Assembly (NCBI GenBank): GCA_030065125.1
Contig: JASJDM010000049.1
Coordinates: forward strand, 1 to 56,333
Direction of reading: 5' to 3'
Length of the DNA stretch: 56,333 nucleotides
From: Lysobacterales bacterium
GTDB lineage: Bacteria > Pseudomonadota > Gammaproteobacteria > Xanthomonadales > SZUA-38
The position numbers were made by a program, and so were the translations under genes. Positions 36,184 to 44,460 of this stretch are shown in pieces; within the stretch, counting starts at the first letter, position 1; every line of letters begins with the position of its first letter. The notes below the pieces were generated by a model, which was given only the letters and a program-made list of their open reading frames with translations, was not told the DNA's origin and did no database searches.

Positions 36184-36573
36184 TTACCGCTCGGGTCGAA
36201 ACTTCAGCGCGATCAGCGCGGCGATGGCCAGGCCCAGTTCGGTGCCCAGTGCGGCCCAGAATGTCGGACTGGCGTAGCCTTCGGTCAACATCCCCGCCAG
36301 GCGCACCACGCCGATGGTGCCGAAGGCGGCTGCGGTCAGCCACAGGCCGGTATTGATGCGGGAGGGGTGCCCCAGGCAGCCCAGCAGAAACAGCCCGAGC
36401 CCGATTTCCAGTCCGCCATAGAAAGATCGCAGTTCGATCCGGATCGAGGCCTCGTCCGGCATGGCCAGGTTCATATTTTGAAAGGCGCCGATGGGATCAA
36501 CCAGCACCCACGTGCCGAATCCGATGAAGCCGAGCCCGGAAACCAGCAGGACGATTCGAGAAAATACCGACAT
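36184..36573 (-). CDS. DUF4345-like four-helix membrane protein
   Basis: 129 residues. Four hydrophobic helices are visible (IVLLVSGLGFIGFGTWVLV, LEIGLGLFLLGCLG, GLWLTAAAFGTIGVVRLAGM, FWAALGTELGLAIAALIAL). The pattern GFGTWVLVDPIGAFQNMN and RSFYGGLEIGLGLFLL is that of the DUF4345/DUF4267-like family of small inner-membrane proteins of unknown function. It lies 33 bp upstream of the aminotransferase on the same strand and diverges from the C25 peptidase gene across an 86-bp AT-rich gap that must hold both promoters. Confidence 0.78.
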   Translation of the reverse strand: MSVFSRIVLLVSGLGFIGFGTWVLVDPIGAFQNMNLAMPDEASIRIELRSFYGGLEIGLGLFLLGCLGHPSRINTGLWLTAAAFGTIGVVRLAGMLTEGYASPTFWAALGTELGLAIAALIALKFRPER

Positions 36574-36659
36574 TCTAAATTGTAAATCTTTGATTATTGG
36601 GGCTAACCATCAAGGTCAAGGCCGAATAATATACAGGTAGAAAGGTCTGTTTTGACGCC

Positions 36660-39600
36660 ATGCAACGAGTTTTTTGTAAATCGCCGTTCATCGCGCTGCT
36701 GTTTGGCCTGCTGCTGGGAACAATGCGAGTGGCCAGCGCCGGCGTGGAAACCTTTGACTGGGATGATACGGACTGGCCCAGTAATGCCACTGACGTGGAC
36801 TACGGGCTGGGCACCGTCAACCTGGATTTTGACATCACCGGAACCATGCCCAGCGGGCGTCCCAATGACCTCACGACCTACAGCGCCAGCGGCGGATTTG
36901 GTGACGGTGACAGCCTGATCCTGGGGCGCAGTTCCGGCACGGTGACCCTGCAGTTTCAGACCAGCGCCGCAGTTACCGACCTGCAGTTCTCACTGTACGA
37001 CGTGGACAACAGCGACTCGGTGACCATACGCGCGTTCAACGGCGCCACCGAGATCAGCCTGACCGGCACGGAGATCACCCAGGAGGACGCCGCCAACGCC
37101 ACCTACTCGGTCAATACCGCGAGCCAGACCGGTTCTGTGCTCACGGGCGGCGGTACCAACTCGGGAGGTAACAGCGACAACGGGACGGTGAACGTGGATA
37201 TTGCCGGGCCGGTGACCCGGGTCACCGTGGACGGCACAACCACCGGCAGCACCAGTTTTCTGTTTGCGCTGTCCGATGTGACCCTGACCGCTGACGACCC
37301 GCCGGCCAGTACCTGTCCCGGGGACCTGGTTCGATTGGATTGGGACAACCAGAGCTATCCGGCCGGCAGCCTGTCCGAAACTTTCAGCGTGGCTGATGTC
37401 GCGCCGTTCCCGGACGTGGATTTTGATTTCAGCTACAGCGGCAACACCGGGGATTTTGTCGGCAGCCCCAATGAAGTGACGACCTTCACCGAAACCGCCG
37501 GCGGGTTCATCGACAGCCCTACGCTCAATTTCCTGCATGATCCGTCGCCGGACACCACCAGCCCCAGGGTGACCATAACCATCGATCTAAGCGACTCGCT
37601 GCAGGACGTCAGGTTCACCCTGGCGGATATCGACGCAGCCACGCCGGGCGATTTCATCGACCAGGTCACCGTCCTCGGCAGCGACAACGGCACCGCTCGC
37701 ACACCGGTGCTGGAGGCGCTGTCCGAGGGTTCAACTTACTCCTTCCCGTCGGCCACCGAGATACGCGCCCACGGCTTCAGTGACAACACGGAGAACAACG
37801 CGCGAAGCTCGGTCAACGTGTACTTCGAGGACCCGGTGGACCAGATCCAGCTCATCTACGACGATCCCGGCGGCGACGGTGGCGACCGTAAAGTGATCCT
37901 GTCCGACATCCTGTTCTGTCCGCCGTCTTCGCTGCCGGTGACTTTGAGTCACCTGGTGAGCCGCCGGACCAGCGAAGGCGTCGAGGTGTCCTGGCAGACC
38001 GCGACCCAGACCCTGCATGCCGGGTTCGAGCTGCAGCTGCTGGACGGCAACGGGTCCCTGGTGGCGGCAAAGCGGCTGCCCACCAGCAAGAGCTGGTCGG
38101 TGAAGCCCCGCTCCTATTCGGTCACCCTGGGAGATGCCCGGCACGCCAGCCAGGTGATGTTGATCAGTCACGACGTGACCGGGCGCAGTGAGTCATTCGG
38201 GCCGTTTTCCATCGGCAGCGAGCAGGGGTCGCTGATGGCGCATCGTGGCATTGCCTGGGCCGATATCAATCGGGAAGTGGCTGAGCGCCTGAAACTGCGT
38301 GGACTGAAGAACACTGAACATGGGCTCATTCGGCAAAAGGGCAGCGCCTCGGCGGCTTACGTTGAGGTGGACCGGGAGGGCATTTACCGGGTGACCCACG
38401 GCGACCTGCTCAGTGCGGGTATCGATCTGACCGGTGCCGCTGCGGACCGGCTGGCGGTGAGCTTCCGGGGACGGCCCGTATCCCGGCTGGTCAACATGGC
38501 TGGGCCCGGCTTCGGTCCCGGCGACAGCATCGACTTTCATGGCAGCGGTCCCGAGGGAGAAGACGCCATCTACCTGTCGGCCTATCGCTATCGAATCGAC
38601 CTCGACCCGGCCAGGGTACGTGCCGGCACAGTCAGTATCGCGGTGGCCAACGGTGCCGAGCCAACCCAATACACCGCCACGGTGCGCGTGGAAAATGACC
38701 GCAACTACGACTTTGCCATGCCCAACGGCGACCCCTTCTTTGACCGGCAGCTGCTGGCCTTCGGCAGTCCGGTCAGCACGGACGTCAGCCTGGACCTGAG
38801 CCACATCGTGCCAGGCGGCACGGCCCGCATTCAGCTGGAGATGATCGGCGTCAACGACTGGCCGGGAAGTCCGGACCATCACCTGCTGGCGTACCTCAAC
38901 GGATCGGCAGCCCCGTTCGTGGATGCCCGCACGGACGGACTGACCAGCTGGCCGGTCAATGCCGTCGTCAGTACCGATAGCCTGGTGGAGGGCAGCAACA
39001 CCATTCGCATCGAGGTGCCCGGAGATACCGGCTTTGACTTCGATATTGTGTACCTGGATGCCTACGGGATCAGTTACCCCCGGGCTTTCGTTGCGGTGGA
39101 TGACCAGATCCGGTTCGACGGCAGCAGCGCCGCTTATGCCATCGACGGTTTCTCCAGCGGCGACCTGTTGGCTTATGGACTGACCGAGGCCGGCGACCTG
39201 GTCTCCCTGGCGGTGGCGGCGGAACCCGGATCCCTGGGTATGCTGGCACGTCTGGCCGGTGTGGGCGTAGACGGCGACGGCCTCTTCGGCAGCGGTTTCG
39301 AGGACGACACCAACACGGCGGACAACAGCAGTCCCCAGCAGGCCAGCTACTTTGTCATGACCGGAAGCGAGCTGCTGCGGCCCAACCTGTCGGCAGCCGG
39401 CAGCGGCAGCCTGAGCGTGCCGGCGGCCACGGATTATCTGATCATCACGCACCCGGCGTTTATGGGGCCGGACCTGAGCGGCTATGCTTCGGCGCGTTCC
39501 GGCGAAGGGTATTCACCCCGGATCGTTGACGTGCTGGAGGTCTACGATGCTTACAGCTTCGGCATGGCGCTGCCCCAGGCCATCACCGATTTCCTGTCCG

Positions 39601-40490
39601 ATGCGGTGGCCACTTCGGCAGTGGATCACGTCCTGCTGGTTGGCGCCGACAGCTACGACTACCGGGATTTCCTGGGCCTGGGCTCAGTGAGCTATATCCC
39701 AACCCGCTACGCCCAGACTTACGGCCTGATCAATTTCACGCCCTCGGACGGCCTGCTGACCGATCTGGACGGCGACGAAGTGTCGGACCTGGCCATTGGC
39801 CGGTGGCCGGTGCGTACCCTGGGCGACCTGCAGGCCACCATCAGCAAAACCCTGGAGTTTGCCACCTCCGGACTGGCGTCGGCGCGCAGCGCCCTGCTGG
39901 TGGCGGATATCCGCGCCGACGGCGTGCCGCCGTTTGGTGAACAGTCAGACCGGATCGGCGGCATGCTGAGCAATGCCGGCGGATTGCCCTGGCCGACCCA
40001 GGACAAGGTATACCGGGATGACGTTGCCCTGTCCCCGGCCCGTCAACAGATCATCGATTCAGTGAACGCGGGCCGGACCTTGACCGTTTTTTCCGGTCAC
40101 GGATCCCCGGACAAGTGGGCATTTGATGGCCTGCTGCGCATCGAAGAAGTGTCGATGTTCACCAATTCCGGGTCGCCCACCCTGATGATGCCGCTGACCT
40201 GCTATACCACCTACTGGGTGGACCCCAACGTCGACACCCTGGCTTATACCCTGATGAACTCCGGCGATCGCGGCGCGGTCGCCCTGCACGGCGCCGCATC
40301 CCTCAGCGGCTACGGCGAAAACGAAACCCTGGGCGGCATTGTCATCGGCCAGATGATCAACCAGGGCCAGACCCTGGGCCAGGCCATCCTGCAGGCCAGG
40401 CAGCAACTGCACCAGCAGAACCCGAGCCTGTATCGCAGTGTGATTGTTAATTGGGCGTTGTTGGGGGATCCAACCTTGCGGATCGAGTAG
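36660..40490 (+). CDS. Secreted gingipain-like cysteine peptidase (family C25)
   Basis: 1276 residues. The signal peptide is at about 1-27 (ending VASAG). Two beta-rich repeats follow (FDWDDTDWPSNATDVDYG; RLDWDNQSYPAGSLSETFSVAD), then a fibronectin-like region (LPVTLSHLVSRRTSEGVEVSWQTATQT). The DUF2135-like/gingipain propeptide-like part is at about 560-870, and an LFGSGFEDD linker lies near residue 875. The C25 catalytic domain reaches the C-terminus. Within it, HVLLVGADSYDYRDF, DLAIGRWPVRT, SGHGSPDKW (His1147) and MPLTCYTTYW (Cys1181) supply the dyad, and it ends in NWALLGDPTLRIE. No T9SS C-terminal sorting domain is present. Export beyond the inner membrane by another route is inferred. 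Confidence 0.87.
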   Translation: MQRVFCKSPFIALLFGLLLGTMRVASAGVETFDWDDTDWPSNATDVDYGLGTVNLDFDITGTMPSGRPNDLTTYSASGGFGDGDSLILGRSSGTVTLQFQTSAAVTDLQFSLYDVDNSDSVTIRAFNGATEISLTGTEITQEDAANATYSVNTASQTGSVLTGGGTNSGGNSDNGTVNVDIAGPVTRVTVDGTTTGSTSFLFALSDVTLTADDPPASTCPGDLVRLDWDNQSYPAGSLSETFSVADVAPFPDVDFDFSYSGNTGDFVGSPNEVTTFTETAGGFIDSPTLNFLHDPSPDTTSPRVTITIDLSDSLQDVRFTLADIDAATPGDFIDQVTVLGSDNGTARTPVLEALSEGSTYSFPSATEIRAHGFSDNTENNARSSVNVYFEDPVDQIQLIYDDPGGDGGDRKVILSDILFCPPSSLPVTLSHLVSRRTSEGVEVSWQTATQTLHAGFELQLLDGNGSLVAAKRLPTSKSWSVKPRSYSVTLGDARHASQVMLISHDVTGRSESFGPFSIGSEQGSLMAHRGIAWADINREVAERLKLRGLKNTEHGLIRQKGSASAAYVEVDREGIYRVTHGDLLSAGIDLTGAAADRLAVSFRGRPVSRLVNMAGPGFGPGDSIDFHGSGPEGEDAIYLSAYRYRIDLDPARVRAGTVSIAVANGAEPTQYTATVRVENDRNYDFAMPNGDPFFDRQLLAFGSPVSTDVSLDLSHIVPGGTARIQLEMIGVNDWPGSPDHHLLAYLNGSAAPFVDARTDGLTSWPVNAVVSTDSLVEGSNTIRIEVPGDTGFDFDIVYLDAYGISYPRAFVAVDDQIRFDGSSAAYAIDGFSSGDLLAYGLTEAGDLVSLAVAAEPGSLGMLARLAGVGVDGDGLFGSGFEDDTNTADNSSPQQASYFVMTGSELLRPNLSAAGSGSLSVPAATDYLIITHPAFMGPDLSGYASARSGEGYSPRIVDVLEVYDAYSFGMALPQAITDFLSDAVATSAVDHVLLVGADSYDYRDFLGLGSVSYIPTRYAQTYGLINFTPSDGLLTDLDGDEVSDLAIGRWPVRTLGDLQATISKTLEFATSGLASARSALLVADIRADGVPPFGEQSDRIGGMLSNAGGLPWPTQDKVYRDDVALSPARQQIIDSVNAGRTLTVFSGHGSPDKWAFDGLLRIEEVSMFTNSGSPTLMMPLTCYTTYWVDPNVDTLAYTLMNSGDRGAVALHGAASLSGYGENETLGGIVIGQMINQGQTLGQAILQARQQLHQQNPSLYRSVIVNWALLGDPTLRIE

Positions 40491-40511
40491 CCCTGTAAGG
40501 GTGAAGCGTAA

Positions 40512-40787
40512 GGGGAACGCTCGCTGCGCGAGCTGGGAAACGCACCCTGCGGGCGCTGGGGAACTGCCCCTGCGGGGCCTGGGGAACGCGCGCGCTGCGC
40601 GCTGGGCCATCACCTGCTGGCTGTCCGCCAGGATTTTCAACAGAGGGTCGAGCGTCGTCGCTCCGGCGGGGCCTCTGGTCTGGGTTTTTGACAAACCCCA
40701 GCGCGAAGCGCGTTCCCCAGCTCGCGCAGCGAGCGTTCCCCAGACCGCAAAGCGGTCGTTCCCCAGGCTGCGTAGCAGTCGTTCCCT
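40512..40787. repeat. 23-nt hairpin repeats in two inverted arrays
   Basis: Left array: four contiguous 23-nt units at 40512, 40535, 40558 and 40581, each starting GGGGAAC (or GGGAAAC) and ending CT, with an internal hairpin such as CTCGC-TGC-GCGAG or GCCCC-TGC-GGGGC. Right array: units at 40719, 40742 and 40765, plus a shortened one at 40700, run in the opposite orientation and end GTTCCCC. About 95 bp of unique sequence lies between. The whole can also fold as one long inverted repeat. It occupies nearly all of the gap between the convergent C25 and MBL genes; the last unit overlaps the MBL stop codon. Confidence 0.85.
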
Positions 40788-41625
40788 ACAGCAAAGGAAT
40801 CCGCAAATAAGACACCCCATTCTCCCCCTCGTCCGGCAACCGCCCCGCGCACAGATTCACCTGCAACGACGGGTACAGCAGTTTTGGAACCGGCAGGTTG
40901 GCGTCGCGGCCTTCGCGCATTTCCACGAAGGCTTCCCGGGTGAAGTTGTCGCCGATGTGGATATTGTGGCCGCGGGAGTCCGATACCGTGGAGGAGCACC
41001 AGGGCTTGGGCCGGTGTTCAGGCGGATAGTCGTGGCAGAAATACAGCCAGGAGTCCGCGGGACGGTCGTGGATCTTGACCAGGGTGTCGTAGAGGACGCT
41101 GGCATCGCCGCCCGGGAAATCGCACCGGGCGGAGCCGATGTCGGGTGGGAAAACCGTATCGCCGACAAACAGGGCGTCACCCCAGCCGTAGCTCAGGCTG
41201 TCGTTGGTATGGCCCGGCGTTGCCAGAACTTCAATGCGGGCGTTGCCCACGGTGATCTCCTCGCCGTCTTCCAGCAGGTGGTCGAACAGGTCCAGGCGGG
41301 CTTCGAACAGGTGGGCAAAATTGGCAGCGACTGATTGGATGCCGCTGCCAATGGCGACCTGGGCACCCGTCTTCTCGCGCAGGTAATCGGCGGCGGTCAG
41401 GTGGTCGGCGTGGCAGTGGGTTTCCAATATCCACTGGATCTGCAGCTCATTCTCGGCCGCCTGAGCCAGGATCTGGTCGGCCGACCTGGTGCTGACCTTG
41501 CCTGCGCAGATGTCCAGGTCCAGCACCGGGTCTATCACCGCCGCCTGCCTGGTCTCCTGGCATACCAGCAGGTAGCTGAAGGTCCCGGTATCCGGGTCGT
41601 AGAAATCAATGATTTTCGTATCCAT
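40786..41625 (-). CDS. MBL-fold metallohydrolase, persulfide-dioxygenase (ETHE1-like) type
   Basis: 279 residues from the ATG at 41625 (MDTKIIDFYDPDTGTFSYLLV). HCHADH is the first metal-binding motif, VLATPGHTNDSLSY gives the next His, and LFVGDTVFPPDIGSARCDFPGGDASVLYDTL and YFCHDYPPE complete the site. The GSARCDFPGG...LYFCHDY pattern is that of ETHE1/SdoA/Blh-type persulfide dioxygenases, which use one Fe and oxidise glutathione persulfide to sulfite. The C-terminus is longer than in typical members. No rhodanese or SQR gene is adjacent. The function is by family pattern. Confidence 0.86.
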   Translation of the reverse strand: MDTKIIDFYDPDTGTFSYLLVCQETRQAAVIDPVLDLDICAGKVSTRSADQILAQAAENELQIQWILETHCHADHLTAADYLREKTGAQVAIGSGIQSVAANFAHLFEARLDLFDHLLEDGEEITVGNARIEVLATPGHTNDSLSYGWGDALFVGDTVFPPDIGSARCDFPGGDASVLYDTLVKIHDRPADSWLYFCHDYPPEHRPKPWCSSTVSDSRGHNIHIGDNFTREAFVEMREGRDANLPVPKLLYPSLQVNLCAGRLPDEGENGVSYLRIPLL

Positions 41626-41813
41626 GAAAATTCTCTGATGCGCTTTCACGAATTATACCGGCGCCCGGGACTAAGCTCACTGGCCCGTCGCCCGGAGGGT
41701 CGGAATACTGATCGGCGCTGGAATTCGCGCGACCTGGGACTGACAATGGCGCGCCGCCGGAGTGTCGTCCCGCGGCATACACATGATAAGAACACAATCT
41801 GGATGGAAAACAC

Positions 41814-43841
41814 ATGAACTGGTTGATCCTGGCGAGCAGCCTGCTGTCCGCCGACGGTGATGAGCCGCCTCTGGCCACCATTACGGTGCTGGGGCGCCGG
41901 CCCGAGCCATTGGCCGAGGTTGCGGTCACCGCAACGGTGCTCGACCCCGGGGCCGCCGAGCCTGCCGCCGTTCACCCCAATGAGCTGTTCGACGGCGTTG
42001 CCGGAACCTGGGTCAGTCGCGGCAGTGGCCAGGAGCACCTGACCGCTATCCGCTCGCCGGTGCTGACCGGTGCCGGCGCCTGCGGCGCTTTCCTGTACCT
42101 GGAAGACGGCATTCCTATTCGTCCCGCCGGGTTCTGCAACATCAATAATCTGTTCGAGGTGAACCTGGACCAGGCCCGTCGGGTCGAGGTGCTGAAGGGA
42201 CCTTCCAGTGCCCCCTACGGCGCCAATGGGTTGCATGGGACGATTAATGCCGTCACCGGCCGGGTGGAGGTCGAGGATGCCGCCACCCTCGGCCTGACCC
42301 TGGGCAGCGAGGACTACTACCGTGCAGATCTGTCCTATTCTTCCGGCAGCGAAGCCAGCGCCTGGCGGGCCAACCTGAGCGGGGTCAGCGCCGGCAGCTT
42401 CCGGGAGCTGGAAGGATATGACCAGCAGAAGGTCAACCTGCGCTGGGACACCATGGTGGGGTCAGCAGAGGTGAGCAGTACCCTGGCGGCCACCAATCTC
42501 AACCAGGAGACGGCGGGGTTTATCTTTGGGTTGGACGCCTACCGGGACCCGGCGGCCCGCCGCTCCAACGTCAATCCCGAGGCATTCCGAGACGCCTGGT
42601 CAGTGCGGGCCGCCAGCCGCTGGAGCTGGGACCTGGAAGGCACCGAGATGTCGGTCACGCCCTTTGCCCGCAGTTCAAAGATGGATTTCCTGCAGCATTT
42701 CCTCCCCGGCAAACCACTGGAGGAGAACGGCCAGGACAGCGTGGGTGTGCAGTGGCTGATGTCCCGGGAACGCGAGGACTGGTCGTGGCAGTGGGGGTTG
42801 GACGTGGATCTCGCTGACGGCTTCCTGCGCCAGACCCAGGCAGGCCCCACCGTGGGCTCAGCCTTCCTGGTGGAGACCCGGCCGGCCGGAACCCACTATG
42901 ACTACCAGGTAGACGCCAGGTCCGTGGCCCTGTTCGGCCAGCTGAGCCGCCAGTGGCACGAAGACTGGACCCTGCAGCTTGGCCTGCGCGCGGAGCGTCT
43001 CTCCTACGATTACGATAATCGCTGGCTCACCGGAAATACCCGGGACGACGGCAGCAGCTGCGGCTTCGGTGGCTGCCTCTACAACCGCCCGGCGGACCGC
43101 GAAGACAGCTTCACCGAGCTGGCGCCCAAGCTGTCCGTCAGCCGCCGACTGTCCGACCAGGGCATTGGCTACCTTCGCCTGGCTCGGGGATTCAGGCCGC
43201 CCCAGGCTACGGAGCTGTACCGCCTGCAGCGTCAGCAAAGCGTTGCGGACCTGGACAGTGAAATACTGGACAGCGTGGAACTGGGCTATCGCCGGGCGCT
43301 GGGTGAGGGCCGGATTCAGCTCAGCGCGTACTACATGTCCAAGGACAACTTCATTTTCAGGGATTCCGCGGGCTTCAATGTCAGTGACGGCCAGACCCGC
43401 CATCGCGGCGTGGAGCTGGACTGGTCCCAGGTCTGGGGCCGGTGGCAGGCGGATGCGGTGGTGAGCTACGCACGCCAGCACTACGGGTTCACCGTGGGGG
43501 CCGGTGAGTCCATTGCCAGCGGCAACCAGGTGGATACCGCGCCGGAGTGGCTGGGACGGGCATCAATCGCCCGGGAGCTGGGCACTGGGTCGGCCCGGCT
43601 GGAGTGGGTGCACCAGGGCGGCTACGCCCTGGACGCGGCCAATGAGCACTTCTACGGTGGGCATGACCTGCTGCATCTCAACCTGGATCAGCAGTTTGGA
43701 CAGTGGCGGTTCAACCTGCGCCTGGCCAATCTGGCCAACCGGCGCTACGCAGAGCGGGCGGATTTTGCCTTCGGCAACTACCGTTACTTCCCGGGGTCGG
43801 GTCGATCGGTGTTTCTGGGAATCACCTGGCGCCAGCCCTGA
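41814..43841 (+). CDS. TonB-dependent outer-membrane receptor
   Basis: 675 residues. The signal region is short (MNWLILASSLLSADG). The plug starts at LATITVLGRR and includes GTWVSRGSGQEHLTAIRSPVLTGAGACGAFLYLEDGIPIRPAGFCNINNLFEVN, RRVEVLKGPSSAPYGANGLHGTINAVTG. The beta-barrel ends LANRRYAERADFAFGNYRYFPGSGRSVFLGITWRQP, with a terminal aromatic region typical of BamA-inserted barrels. Arg/Gly-rich plug loops are as in siderophore/vitamin receptors, but no ligand can be named. No TonB, ExbB or ExbD gene is nearby. Confidence 0.9.
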   Translation: MNWLILASSLLSADGDEPPLATITVLGRRPEPLAEVAVTATVLDPGAAEPAAVHPNELFDGVAGTWVSRGSGQEHLTAIRSPVLTGAGACGAFLYLEDGIPIRPAGFCNINNLFEVNLDQARRVEVLKGPSSAPYGANGLHGTINAVTGRVEVEDAATLGLTLGSEDYYRADLSYSSGSEASAWRANLSGVSAGSFRELEGYDQQKVNLRWDTMVGSAEVSSTLAATNLNQETAGFIFGLDAYRDPAARRSNVNPEAFRDAWSVRAASRWSWDLEGTEMSVTPFARSSKMDFLQHFLPGKPLEENGQDSVGVQWLMSREREDWSWQWGLDVDLADGFLRQTQAGPTVGSAFLVETRPAGTHYDYQVDARSVALFGQLSRQWHEDWTLQLGLRAERLSYDYDNRWLTGNTRDDGSSCGFGGCLYNRPADREDSFTELAPKLSVSRRLSDQGIGYLRLARGFRPPQATELYRLQRQQSVADLDSEILDSVELGYRRALGEGRIQLSAYYMSKDNFIFRDSAGFNVSDGQTRHRGVELDWSQVWGRWQADAVVSYARQHYGFTVGAGESIASGNQVDTAPEWLGRASIARELGTGSARLEWVHQGGYALDAANEHFYGGHDLLHLNLDQQFGQWRFNLRLANLANRRYAERADFAFGNYRYFPGSGRSVFLGITWRQP

Positions 43842-43924
43842 CGGGCTGATGTTCCGCCGGACCGGACACATTCCCAGAGGGGTAAAGAATGCGCCGGCCC
43901 GACGGGCTCTTGCCTGGGTGACCC

Positions 43925-43956
43925 AAGCCGGGAAATCCGGCCGGGGGCTTATTTTT
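43925..43956 (+). terminator. Possible terminator after the TonB receptor
   Basis: AAGCC (43925-43929) pairs with GGCTT (43946-43950) and is followed directly by ATTTTT. An alternative inner pairing, CCGG/CCGG, competes. It lies 84 bp after the receptor stop and runs into the stop of the convergent small gene. Confidence 0.45.
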
Positions 43957-44221
43957 CGACCGTGTTGAGGGCGACCGCTTCGGTCACTCGCACGTCGGTC
44001 AGGGCAGTTGCGATGTTTTCGCGCATCCGATCCTGCAGGTCGGTTTCAATCTCTACCTGAATCGCCTCCAGAACCCGATTCACGCTCGGCGTGTCCGCCG
44101 AGACCAGTTCGATGGTCCGGGCAGGCTCGCTTGGGGCGGGAACGTTGCTGGTGGCGGCATCCGTGCCGGTCGCCGCCGCTGCGGCGCCAAGCAATAATAG
44201 GGCATATGCGGTGTTGACCAT
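43949..44221 (-). CDS. Small secreted protein under a sigma-54 promoter, function unknown
   Basis: 90 residues. A signal peptide of about 22 residues (MVNTAYALLLLGAAAAATGTDA) is followed by a short acidic, helix-prone mature part: TIELVSADTPSVNRVLEAIQ, EIETDLQDRMRENIATALTD and VRVTEAVALNTVEK. There are no cysteines and no known domain. GGAG lies 8 bases before the ATG. A sigma-54 promoter is at 44263-44279 and three palindromic sites matching those in front of the sigma-54 activator gene (49951) are at 44337-44388. Its regulation, strong RBS and export suggest a protein made in quantity on a signal. What it does is unknown. Confidence 0.75.
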   Translation of the reverse strand: MVNTAYALLLLGAAAAATGTDAATSNVPAPSEPARTIELVSADTPSVNRVLEAIQVEIETDLQDRMRENIATALTDVRVTEAVALNTVEK

Positions 44222-44262
44222 GATTCAATCTCCAATGTAATGGTGAAACATGGCTGCTGTAG

Positions 44263-44279
44263 AGCATGGACCGTGCCAA
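44263..44279 (-). promoter_or_regulatory. Sigma-54 (RpoN) promoter
   Basis: On the minus strand the sequence reads TTGGCACGGTCCATGCT. It matches the consensus TTGGCACG-N4-TTGCT with one mismatch and has the invariant GG (44277-44276) and GC (44265-44264) separated by exactly 10 nt. The expected start site is near 44252, giving a leader of about 30 nt before the ATG at 44221. Confidence 0.8.
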
Positions 44280-44336
44280 CTTTTATAAATGCTTATAGAT
44301 CAGTATGTTGACGGTTTCGCGGGTCAGCATTAAATA

Positions 44337-44388
44337 GCGATATATCAAAAACAGCGATTTATCGCAATTTTAAATAGCGATAAATCGC
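44337..44388 (-). promoter_or_regulatory. Cluster of three GCGAT-N2-ATCGC upstream activator sites
   Basis: Sites are GCGATATATC (44337-44346, right arm degenerate), GCGATTTATCGC (44354-44365, perfect palindrome) and GCGATAAATCGC (44377-44388, identical to the site at 49903-49914). They lie about 90-136 bp upstream of the predicted sigma-54 start site, the usual distance for enhancer-binding-protein sites. Flanking bases are AT-rich (AAAATA, CAATTTTAAAT), which would help DNA bending. Confidence 0.72.
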
Positions 44389-44418
44389 GCTTTGTGCGAA
44401 AAGACAGGGATTATCAGT

Positions 44419-44447
44419 GAAACGGGCGTCCCGCCGACGCCCGTTTC
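44419..44447 (-). terminator. Perfect 12-bp hairpin after the secreted acidic-protein gene
   Basis: GAAACGGGCGTC (44419-44430) pairs with GACGCCCGTTTC (44436-44447) over 12 bp with loop CCGCC. It starts 13 bp beyond the stop of the gene at 44461 on the minus strand. A U-run is present only about 15 nt further (CTTTT), so it is a strong hairpin with a weak tail. It would also insulate the sigma-54 promoter downstream. Confidence 0.65.
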
Positions 44448-44460
44448 GATGAGCCTGGTT

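Noticed and set aside
38193..39452. 419-codon minus-strand frame inside the C25 peptidase gene
   Set aside because: Shadow of a GC-rich gene with third-position bias on the plus strand.
40512..40787. CRISPR-like palindromic repeats
   Set aside because: Units are contiguous and vary with compensatory changes; there are no spacers.
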